Origin: Hibiscus mutabilis
Lineage: Eukaryota > Streptophyta > Magnoliopsida > Malvales > Malvaceae
DNA length: 64,000 bases
Assembly: GCA_019671005.1 (NCBI GenBank)
Contig: CM033723.1
Location: 14,337,254-14,401,253 of the forward strand
Direction of reading: 5' to 3'
This document shows positions 12,691-22,886 of this stretch, one piece after another; within the stretch, counting starts at the first letter, position 1; each line of letters starts with the position of its first letter. Made by a program: the position numbers and the translations under genes. The notes beneath the pieces were generated by a model. It made no database searches. It saw nothing but the letters and a program-made list of their open reading frames with translations, and had not been told where the DNA came from.

Positions 12691-13639
12691 TACTCAAGGA
12701 GTACCGACCTTGCATACTTCAATTTCTCTTTATACAATTCTTGGGCTTATTGAAAGTTAAAGTACATGAATATCACTATTTCTTTTATATGAAGGTTTTA
12801 AATTACAATAAATATTTGATTTGAATTTGCTTAACCATGCTTTCATTTATTTCATTACTTTATTTTATAACTACTTATAATGCCTCACTAAGTTATACTT
12901 AGCGTATGTATTTTGTCTGTGCATAAGTAGGTTGATCATACGGTTCGTAAGCAGGGATATTTTGGCATCACCTCAAGTTCGAAGGGAAATTACAGGTTAT
13001 CTTAGAAATGTTTTGACATCTGATATTATATTTTGAATAGTGGCATGCATAATTTGGAGTATGTATATTTTGTATAAAAGGACTTTAAACTACTCTTTAA
13101 TGTGTATATGTGTAATTAAATATGATTTAGAATTATTAGTAAGTAAAACGGAATGATTTATGGGTAATTAGAGGACTTATAATGGAATTAGATGATGTTG
13201 TCTAGAAAACTCTGCTTTAGGCAGTGAGTTTAAAAATTTACCATAAATTCCATAGATTGAATTAGAAGGTGAAATTGATATGGATGAACTAAAAATTGAA
13301 TCTAGTTTATTTTTAAAAAATGGTGACTGATTTCGAGTTCCGTACAAAAAGATATGAATTTTTATTCGATGAAAGGTCAGAAAATAGGGCAGCAGATTTT
13401 CTCTGTGACGTGAATGTAAAATTTTATTGGAATTTTTGTAGTATAAATTTGAGTTTATAGTTTATATGGTTTGAAAGCTTGGTGTATCTAGTTTAATTAG
13501 AAATTTACGGAATGAATTTTGGAGGTCTATAAAATTTTTATTTATTTATTTAGTAACAGTGCAAGCTGCTGGTTTTATTTGAAATTGTGATGAATTGTTT
13601 AAATTTGTTTTGTGACATCTTCAACTCATAACTGTAAAG

Positions 13640-14430
13640 TTCCGCAACAAGAATATTGGTGACATGTTTATTTGGGAAATGAGAAATGAATTCTTGAATC
13701 TCAAGCAAGGCGACCAGACGGTATATGAATATGAATGTGAATTTAACAAATTAAGCCGGTTCGCTTCAGAGTTAATTTCACGGAGAAAGATCGTTTTTGA
13801 GTTTCATTGAAGGGTTGGATGTTGATTATAAAAAGATACTGATTGCTATGAACATTACTGAATTTCAAGAAGCAGTCAATCGAGTTAAAGGAATGGAAAA
13901 AGTTAGAGCATAAAGGATGATGAATCAGACTGCTGAGTCACAGAAAAGGAAATATGGAGAATCTTTTGGTTAAACATCTTCCAAGAGAAACAAGAGTTTA
14001 TATCAAGATAATCGTGTAGGAGCTAATACATCCGAACAAATATTTGGACCGATAAAATCCAAAGGTTTGCAAGTTTCTGCTGCAAAGATAGGAAGTTCAA
14101 GGAAATATCAAAGTCCAACTCAGTGTGATCATTGGGGCAAATTTCATTTCGGACAATGTCGATTAGTCACGGGAGCTTGCTTTCGTTGTGGTGCTACTGA
14201 TCATTTTCTTCGGGATTGTCCAAAGAACGATAGTAGATTTGAAAAGTCAGAAAAGTCGTTTGCTCAGAATAAAAAAGGGAGATATTAGGGTAATTCGGGA
14301 TCTGTTAAGATTAATCAACCGAGAATAACTGGAGCTGCGTCTGGCAAGGAATACAGGACACCAGCGAGAGTTTACCACCTTCGCACTTAGGATGACCAGG
14401 ATGCACTTGACATTGTTACATGTACGTTTT
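13640..14430 (+). pseudogene. gag C-terminal half plus protease start, unit 1
   Basis: Joins LTR A1 at FRNKNIGDMF with no start codon context, PBS or leader. Next comes the capsid-end region (LNLKQGDQTVYEYECEFNKL) and two zinc knuckles; the first reads CDHWGKFHFGQC, with Trp where the second Cys belongs, and the second is CFRCGATDHFLRDC. A protease N-terminus (RVYHLR, then a stop) follows, and the frame jumps at about 14430 to the PPT zone. There is a frame disruption near 13780 (TCGTTTTTGAG against TCGTACCCCCAG in unit 3), and stops follow VRA and FG. It would encode the nucleocapsid end of gag; it is not functional. The PPT (AAGGGGGAAGAAT) is at 14454-14466. Confidence 0.78.
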
Positions 14431-14453
14431 GAAATTCGAGGACGAATTTTCTT

Positions 14454-14466
14454 AAGGGGGAAGAAT
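14454..14466 (+). other. Polypurine tract before LTR A2
   Basis: AAGGGGGAAGAAT directly precedes TGTAATATCC of LTR A2. It follows GAGGACGAATTTTC, the usual end of the Tekay/Del interior. Equivalent tracts end at 18601, 22886 and 27015. Confidence 0.8.
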
Positions 14467-14722
14467 TGTAATATCCAAAATTTTCTTAGTGACTAAAGTA
14501 CACAGAATCAGAAGTTAGTGGTTTAGTTTCAGTGACTAAAACGTAAAATTTTAAAGTTTGGTGGTCAAAGTGAAAAGTTGGGGAAAGTTTAGTGACCAAC
14601 ATGGTAATTTTTCCAAATAGTAATTTTAGTATAAGTGTGAATCGGATCGAAATAAGTATTTTTATATCAATTTTGAGCAATTCGATACAGTATAAGGTAT
14701 CGAATTTGGATCGAATAAAATT

Positions 14723-14767
14723 GTTAAGCGTGCTCAGGCCATGGGATGGGTGACCTCTGGGAAGGTT
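14723..14767 (+). promoter_or_regulatory. 5S-rRNA-promoter-like block in LTR A2
   Basis: GTTAAGCGTGCTCAGG at 14723-14738 matches the 5S A box; GATGGGTGACCTC followed by TGGGAAG at 14745-14764 matches the C box. The bases between the boxes are shortened relative to 5S rRNA. It is 256 bases from the LTR start, in the sense direction of the element. Confidence 0.65.
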
Positions 14768-16712
14768 CCATAAAAGTGTTTCAGATTAATATTTTGGACT
14801 CTGAATAAGTAGAAATGATTCGTATGAAAATTTTTGTTAAAGAATTTTAAAGAGAATTTTATCCGACAGAGATTTCGGATAATTATCGATATTTTTGGAT
14901 CGAGTCCAAATTTCAGAGTTAGACTCTATAAATATGGGAGATTGAGTATGACAGTATTATTTATTTATGGAATTTATAAATATGAGATTATGTTTTGGGA
15001 ATTTATAATACGATTCATGGAAAAAAATTGTATTAGGTGATTTTCGGATAATTGGATCGAACAAAAGTCGTAAAATGAAATTTTAGGATTTTTTTATGGA
15101 TGGCTAATTAAAAAGGAACTAAATTAGTTCCAATGTGATGGAGGGGCTTTTGGAAAGAAGACTTGTAAAATAAACTTTGGTTGGAGGATAAAATAGTCTT
15201 TTAATTACTAAAAGATTTTTATATTGAATTTTTGGTAATTAAATATGCCATTTGGCACTAAATAAAAGAAAGAAAGGTTGGAAATTTCATCATCTTTCTC
15301 CCTTGGCTGCCAAACCATCGGGGAACCTAGATAAGAACTTTGATTCAATTTTTCAAGCTTATTTAGTTAGATTTAGACTTGAGACATGAAACAAGAATTT
15401 ATCTCCATCAAATTCTCTATCTTTTGGTATAATTTTTGCTTAGTTTCCATGTCTCTAAGGTTGAGTTTGGTGATTTGGTTGGATGAAGGACAAGTAGTAA
15501 ACTTGAATTTTAATGGTTTTTCTTGTTGAAAGTATGTTTGTGATGTTGTTTTCATGGTTTAAACATTGAAAATTCCATGGAAATTGAACAAGTGACCATT
15601 CGGTTAGGATGGATAATTAGGAGAAACTATGTCAAAATTTTTAATTGATGATGGAAATAGAGAGAAATATGCTATATAAGCTTGAATTAGTTGTTTTGAT
15701 GAAGAAATTCTCATGTTCTTGAAATATGGAAAATTAGGGTTTATGTTAAGTTAGGAATTTTAAGTGGTGAATGAAGGAAGAATGGTTCAAAATGATGATA
15801 CAAGGTGTTTGGAATGAAAATCCCTAATTATTTGACATTAGGGAGCAAAATGTAAATTTTGGAAAGTTTACTGGACTTGATTATTAAGCTTGTTTTTTGA
15901 AGTATTTTGGGTTGAAAAATTATGTTAAGTGATTAGAAGGTTGAATTTGGAGTTTATATTAATTTTGGGACTATTTTGTAATTTTTGGCAATATGGGGGA
16001 TTGAAATGTAAATTTCTAAAGTTTGGGTCCTAAAGTGTAAAGATTGAGAAATAAGAGGATTAGATTTGTAAATGATGATTGGGATCTTAAAAGAGTCCAT
16101 AGGGACTAAAATGAGTATTTTGGAAAAATTTGAAGAATTATGGAAAAATATGAGGAATTTCTATTCGAATATAGAAAGTTCTATCGGGAAAATTTTGTGT
16201 ATAATGGAAAGTTATCTAGATACTTTTCATTATTTTTTATAGTATGAATAAGTAATTAAGAGTGCTTGTGTTATGTATTTTATATACATACAGATAACAA
16301 GTAAGATCGAAATCAAAACAGATCAGGACATAAAGAGGAAATACTATAGTGAACCATTTGGTACAAGGAAATTAGTGAGGCATTTAAGGTGAGTGCAATT
16401 ATATGTTTCAAATATGTTTTGATAAATTTTTATGATTTTTATGATTTTATTGAGATGACAACATGGTTTTGTACAAGTTATATGATATTTTCACAGGCAA
16501 AGGAAAAATGTTAGTATATGATAGGGTATGAACAACCCTAATATGTTTTATATGGTGATTTATGAATTGTTTATATATGACACATTTTATAAGTATATGA
16601 TATGGATTTATTGCCCAAGTTATGATAGAGAGTTACAGTATAGTGGCATGCCATTAGAGGTCTAGTAGTCAAGGACTATGTGTAGCTGCACACCGATCTT
16701 CGAATCTATATG

Positions 16713-16831
16713 TTTCGGCACCTATGTGTCTATATAATATAGACACTATTGTGTCTATATGATTCTGACACTTATGTGTCTATATGTTATCTGCACTTTA
16801 TGTGTCTATATGTTTATTGTCACTTGGTGAC
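16713..16831. repeat. Short hairpin array in LTR A2
   Basis: The best stem is at 16737-16760: ten paired bases around the loop TATT (core AGACACTATTGTGTCT). Neighbours are GACACTTATGTGTC (16767-16780) and GTCACTTGGTGAC (about 16819-16831). Units repeat every 24-25 bp. Confidence 0.65.
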
Positions 16832-17778
16832 TAGTACTCAAGGAGTACCGACCTTGCATACTTCAGTTTCTCTTTATACAATTCTTGGGCTTATTGAAAG
16901 TTAAAGTACATGAATATCCCTATTTCTTTTATATGAAGGTTTTAAATTACAAGAAATGTTTGATTTGAATTTGCTTAACCATGTTTTCATTTATTTCATT
17001 ACTTGATTTTATAACTACTTATAATGCCTCACTAAGTTATACTTGGCGTATGTATTTTGTCTGTGCATACGTAGGTTGATCATACGGTTCGTAGCTTGAG
17101 GATATTTTGGCATCACCTCAAGTTCGAAGGGAAATTACAGGTTATCTTAGTAATGTTTTGACGTCCGATATTATATTTTGAATAGTGGCATGTATTATTT
17201 GGAGTATGTATATTTTGTATAAAAGGACTTTAAACTACTCTTTAATGTGTATATGTATAATTAAATATGGTTTAGAATTATTAGTAAGTAAAATGGAATG
17301 ATTTATGGGTAATTAGAGGACTTATAATGGAATTAGATGATCTTTGTCTAGAAAACTCGCTTTAGGCAATGAGTTTAAAAATTTACCATAAATTCCATAG
17401 ATTGAATTAGAAGGTGAAATTGATATGGATGAACTAAAAATTGAGTCTAGTTTTATTTTAAAAACGGTGGTGATTTTGAGTTCGTACAAAAATATATGAA
17501 TTTTTATTTGATGAAAGGTCAGAATATAGTGCAAATGATTTTCTTTTGTGACGTGAATGTAAAATTTTATTGGAATTTTTGTAGTATAAATTTGAGTTTA
17601 TAGTTTATATGGTTTGAAAGCTTGGTATATCTAGTTTAATTGGAAATTTACGGAATGAATTTTAGAGGTATATAAATTTTATTTATTTATTTAGTAACAA
17701 TGCAAGTTCTTTGGTTTTATTTGAAATTGTGATAAATTGTTTAAATTTGTTTTGTGACATCTTCAACTCGTTATTGGT

Positions 17779-18563
17779 GAGTTCGCAACAAGCATATTGG
17801 TGACATGTTTATTAAAGAAATGAGAATTGAATTCTTGAATCTCAAGCAAGGCGACCGAACGGCATATGAATATGAATGTGAATTTAACAAATTAAGCGGT
17901 TCGCTTCATATGTTAATTCCCACGGAGAAAGATCGTACCCCCAGTTTCATTGAAGGGTTGGATGTTGATTATAAAGAGTTCTTGATTGCTATGAACATTC
18001 TTGAATTTCAAGAAGCGATCAATCGAGTTTAAGGAATGGAAAAAGTTAGAGTAGAAAGGATGGTGAATTAGACTGCTCGATCACGAGAAAAGGAAATATG
18101 GAGAATCTTTTGGTTAAACATCTTCCAAGAGAAACAAGAGTTTATATCAAGATAATCGTGTAGGAGCTAATACATCCGAACAAATATTTGGACCGAAAAA
18201 ATCCAATGGTTCGCAAGTTTCTGCTGCAAAGATAGGAAGTTCAAGGAAGTATCAAAGTCCACCTCAGTGTGATCATTGTGGCAAATTTCATTTCGGACAA
18301 TGCCGATTAGTCACGGGAGCTTGCTTTGGTTGTGGTGCTACTGATCATTTTCTTTGGGGTTGTCCAAAGAATGATAGTAGATTTGAAAAGTCAGAAAAGT
18401 TGGTTGCTCAGAATAAAAAAGGGAGATATCAGGATCTGTTAATATTAATCAACTGAGAATAATTGAAGCTACTTCTAGCAAGGAATACAGGACTCCAACG
18501 AGAGTTTACCACCTTCGCACCTAGGATGACCAGGATGCACTTGACATTAATACATGTACGTTT
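17779..18563 (+). pseudogene. gag C-terminal half plus protease start, unit 2
   Basis: Same layout as unit 1. The first zinc knuckle is intact (CDHCGKFHFGQC), while the second has substitutions (CFGCGATDHFLWGC). The frame breaks after INRV with a stop, and again at FG. Between about 17780 and 18090 it differs from its duplicate, unit 4, mainly at CAG/CTG/CCG words (for example GAAGCGATC here against GAAGCAGTC there), so some breaks may be sequence errors. The protease start is again fused to the PPT zone, with all pol lost. PPT at 18588-18601. Confidence 0.75.
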
Positions 18564-18601
18564 TGAAAATTTGAGGACGAATTTTCTTAAGGGGGAAGAA
18601 T

Positions 18602-21600
18602 TGTAATACCCTAAAATTCTCTTAGTGACTAAATTACAAAGAATTAAAATTTAGTGGTTTAGTTTCAGTGACTAAAACATAAAATTTTAAAGTTTGGTGG
18701 TCAAAGTAAAGAGTTGGGAAACGTTTAGGGACCAACTTGGTAATTTAAATATAGTTAAAATTCAACCAACCATAATAAAATGTTCTTAAAATAATATTTT
18801 ATGACTTTTCCATAGCTTTTGGATCAATCTCCAAAATTTTCATTCGATCCAATATATCGATAAATAATCCTTTACTCAGAAATAAAATGTAGTATTCATC
18901 TTGAATCGAACAAAAAATATTTCCAACACTTGGAAATGACTTTTATAACCTTTCTATATCATATGGAAAATTTTCAAAATTTTCTAGTTCGGTCTGGGTA
19001 TCTCAATTCCACTTAAACTTTAATTGCGATTTTCCCAATAATTGAAGTATCAGATCGAACCAATAATTCCACATTCGATTCACACCCTTAGGTGATCTGT
19101 TTATTTATGAAATAAAAACCCTTAACTTTTTGGAAATTACAACTTTAGTCCCCAAACTTTTCCAAAGTTTATACTTTAGCCATAAAATTTTCAAAAATTA
19201 CATTTTGGTCACTACCTTTTTAACTTCAATTCTCATTCCAATTTTCCTTGGAATTCAACCAAACTTTAAGAATACCTTATTCAATTCACTATCTATCACA
19301 TGAGACCTTTAAACCTTAGAAATTTCCTTTCCAAAACCCATAATTAAAGAAATCCCAACTTTCGCATTTTTGTCATTTTAGTCACTAAGTTAGCTTTTAA
19401 GCTATTATCTTAGTACTAAATGACCCTTAATCAACTTAATAAATTTTGGGGTATTACATGGAGGATAAAATAGTCTTTTAATTACCAAAAGATTATTATA
19501 TTGAATTTTGGTAATTAAATATGCCATTTGGCACTAAATAAAAGAAAGAAAGGTTGGAAATTTCATCATCTTTTCTCCTTGGCTGCGAAACCATCAAGGA
19601 ACCTAGGTAAGAACTTTGATTCAATTTTTCAAGCTTATTTAGTTAGATTTAGACTTGAGACATGAAACAAGAATTTATCTCCATCAAATTCTCTATCTTT
19701 TGGTATAATTTTGCTTAGTTTCCATGTCTCTAAGGTTGAGTTTGGTGATTTGGTTGGATGAAGGACATGTAGTAAACTTGAATTTTAATGATTTTTCTTC
19801 TTGAAAGTATGCTTGTGATGTTGTTTTCATGGTTCAAACATTGAAAATTCCATGGAAATTGAACTAGTGACCTTCGGTTTTGATGGATAATTAGGAGAAA
19901 CTACGTCAAAATTTTTAATTGATGATGGAAATGGTGAGAAATATGCTATATAAGCTTGAATTAGTTGTTTTGATGAAGAAATTCGCATGTTCTTGAAATA
20001 TGGAAAAATTAGGGTTTATATTAAGTTAGGAATTTTAAGTGGTGAATGAAAGAAGAATGGTTCAAAATGATTATACAAGGTGTTTGGAATGAAAATCCCT
20101 AATTATTTGACATTAGGGACCAAATTGTAAATTTTGGAAAGTTTAGGGACTTGATTATTAAGATTGTTTTTTTGAAGTATTTTGGGTTGAAAAATTAAGT
20201 TAAGTGATTAGAAGGTTGAATTTGGAGTTTATATTAACTTTGGGACTATTTTTGTAATTTTCGGCAATATGGGGGATTGAAATGTAAATTTCTAAAGTTT
20301 AGGTCCTAAAGTGTAAATATTGAGAAATGAGAGGATTAGATTTGTAAATAATGATTGGGATCTTAAAAGTGTCTATAGGGACTAAAATGAGTATTTTGGA
20401 AAAAGTTGAAGAATTATGAAAAAATGTGAGGAATTTTGGTTCGAATATAGAAAGTTCTATCGGGATAATTTTGTGTATAATGGAAAGTTATCTAGATACT
20501 TTTCATTATTTTTTATAGTATGAATAAGTAATTAAGAGTGTTTGTGTTATGTATTTTATATACATACAGATAACAAGCAAGATTGAAATCGAAACAAGTC
20601 AGGACATAAGAAAAAACACTGGAGTGAACCATTTGGTACAAGGAAATTAGTGAGGCATTTAAGGTGAGTGCAATTATATGTTTCAAATATGTTTTGATAA
20701 ACTTTTATGATTTTCATTTTTATGATTTTATTAAGATGACTACATGGTTTTGTACAAGTTATATGATATTTTCACAGGCAAAGGAAAAAGGTTAGTAAAT
20801 GATAGGGTATGAACTACCCTAATATGTTTTATATGGTGATTTGTGAATTGTTTATATATGACAAATTTTATAAGTATATGATATGGATTTATTGCCCAAG
20901 TTATGATAGAGAGTTACAGTATAGTGGCATGCCATTAAAGGTCTAGTAGTCAAGGACAACGTAATCGCACACCAATCTTGAATCTATATGTTTCGACACC
21001 TATGTGTCTATATAATATAGACGCTATTGTGTCTATATGATTACGACACTTATGTGTCTATATGTTACCGGAACTTTATGTGTCTATATGTTTATTGTCA
21101 CTTGGTGACTAGTACTCAAGGAGTACCGACCTTGCATACTTCAATTTCTCTTTATACAATTCTTGGGCTTATTGAAAGTTAAAGTACATGAATATCACTA
21201 TTTCTTTTATATGAAGGTTTTAAATTACAATAAATATTTGATTTGAATTTGCTTAACCATGCTTTCATTTATTTCATTACTTTATTTTATAACTACTTAT
21301 AATGCCTCACTAAGTTATACTTAGCGTATGTATTTTGTATGCGTGCATAAGTAGGTTGATCATACGGTTTCGTAGCGAGGATATTTTGGCATCACCTCAA
21401 GTTGAGGGAAATTACAGGTTATCTTAGAAATGTTTTGACATCTGATATTATATTTTGAATAGTGGCATGCATAATTTGGAGTATGTATATTTTGTATAAA
21501 AGGACTTTAAACTACTCTTTAATGTGTATATGTGTAATTAAATATGATTTAGAATTATTAGTAAGTAAAACGGAATGATTTATGGGTAATTAGAGGACTT

Positions 21601-22059
21601 ATAATGGAATTAGATGATGTTGTCTAGAAAACTCTGCTTTAGGCAGTGAGTTTAAAAATTTACCATAAATTCCATAGATTGAATTAGAAGGTGAAATTGA
21701 TATGGATGAACTAAAAATTGAATCTAGTTTATTTTTAAAAAATGGTGACTGATTTCGAGTTCCGTACAAAAAGATATGAATTTTTATTCGATGAAAGGTC
21801 AGAAAATAGGGCAGCAGATTTTTCTGTGACGTGAATGTAAAATTTTATTGGAATTTTTGTAGTATAAATTTGAGTTTATAGTTTATATGGTTTGAAAGCT
21901 TGGTGTATCTAGTTTAATTAGAAATTTACGGAATGAATTTTGGAGGTCTATAAAATTTTTATTTATTTATTTAGTAACAGTGCAAGCTGCTGGTTTTATT
22001 TGAAATTGTGATGAATTGTTTAAATTTGTTTTGTGACATCTTCAACTCATAACTGTAAA
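18602..22059 (+). repeat. LTR A3, rearranged at its start and 3'-truncated
   Basis: Only the first 145 bases (18602-18746) are the original LTR start. The tandem-duplication joint then leads into a copy of the foreign LTR segment (18747-19458, ending GGGGTATTACA), and LTR A resumes at 19459 to the gag junction. The 5S-like block is therefore missing from this LTR. Confidence 0.78.
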
Positions 22060-22850
22060 GTTCCGCAACAAGAATATTGGTGACATGTTTATTTGGGAAA
22101 TGAGAAATGAATTCTTGAATCTCAAGCAAGGCGACCAGACGGTATATGAATATGAATGTGAATTTAACAAATTAAGCCGGTTCGCTTCAGAGTTAATTTC
22201 CACGGAGAAAGATCGTACCCCCAGTTTCATTGAAGGGTTGGATGTTGATTATAAAAAGATACTGATTGCTATGAACATTACTGAATTTCAAGAAGCAGTC
22301 AATCGAGTTAAAGGAATGGAAAAAGTTAGAGCATAAAGGATGATGAATCAGACTGCTGAGTCACAGAAAAGGAAATATGGAGAATCTTTTGGTTAAACAT
22401 CTTCCAAGAGAAACAAGAGTTTATATCAAGATAATCGTGTAGGAGCTAATACATCCGAACAAATATTTGGACCGATAAAATCCAAAGGTTTGCAAGTTTC
22501 TGCTGCAAAGATAGGAAGTTCAAGGAAATATCAAAGTCCAACTCAGTGTGATCATTGGGGCAAATTTCATTTCGGACAATGTCGATTAGTCACGGGAGCT
22601 TGCTTTCGTTGTGGTGCTACTGATCATTTTCTTCGGGATTGTCCAAAGAATGATAGTAGATTTGAAAAGTCAGAAAAGTCGGTTGCTCAGAATAAAAAGG
22701 GAGATATTAGGGTAATTCGGGATCTGTTAAGATTAATCAACCGAGAATAACTGGAGCTGCGTCGGCAAGGAATACGAGGACACGGCGAGAGTTTACCACC
22801 TTCGCACTTAGGATGACCGGGATGCACTTGACATTGTTACATGTACGTTT
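22060..22850 (+). pseudogene. gag C-terminal half plus protease start, unit 3
   Basis: The best-preserved reading frame of the four. One frame runs from 22085 to 22750 with only two in-frame TAA stops, at 22334-22336 after KVRA and at about 22394 after ESFG. Visible parts are the capsid end (FLNLKQGDQTVYEYECEF), the mutated first knuckle CDHWGKFHFGQC and the intact second knuckle CFRCGATDHFLRDC. Unit 3 is the duplicate of unit 1. Downstream, GCGTCGGCAAGG and ACACGGCGAG differ from unit 1 at CTG/CAG words. The protease start runs to about 22850; PPT at 22874-22886. Confidence 0.78.
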
Positions 22851-22886
22851 TGAAATTCGAGGACGAATTTTCTTAAGGGGAAGAAT

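Larger units (their letters stand above)
8801..13639 (+). repeat. LTR A1, 3'-truncated, with a foreign segment
   Basis: Colinear with LTR A2 at 14467, but bases 9376-11029 are a different LTR sequence in the opposite direction, and about 58 bases of A are missing at that point. The LTR resumes at 11030 (TGGAGGATAAAATAG) and runs to about 13639, where it joins gag. The last LTR bases seen in A5 (GGAAACATATACGGG to the terminal TTACA) are lost. Confidence 0.78.
14467..17778 (+). repeat. LTR A2, about 3.3 kb, 3'-truncated
   Basis: Begins TGTAATATCC immediately after a PPT and runs without foreign insertion to the gag junction at about 17778 (AACTCGTTATTGGTGAG). It is the best representative of the A LTR in the window. 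It contains the 5S-like block at 14723-14767 and the hairpin array at 16713-16831. The terminal bases and PBS are missing. Confidence 0.82.
10318..18746 (+). repeat. Tandem duplication in array A, copy 1 (about 8.43 kb)
   Basis: This runs from within the foreign LTR segment, through gag unit 1, LTR A2 and gag unit 2, to the first 145 bases of LTR A3. The same order recurs at 18747-27160. The junction at 18746/18747 joins GGTAATTT of an LTR start to AAATATAGTT of the foreign segment, which lie far apart elsewhere. The copies are nearly identical apart from small clustered differences. Confidence 0.88.

Noticed and set aside
14723..14767. A genuine 5S rRNA gene
   Set aside because: Only the promoter boxes are present, with a shortened middle; the 5' and 3' thirds of 5S rRNA are missing and no T-run terminator follows.
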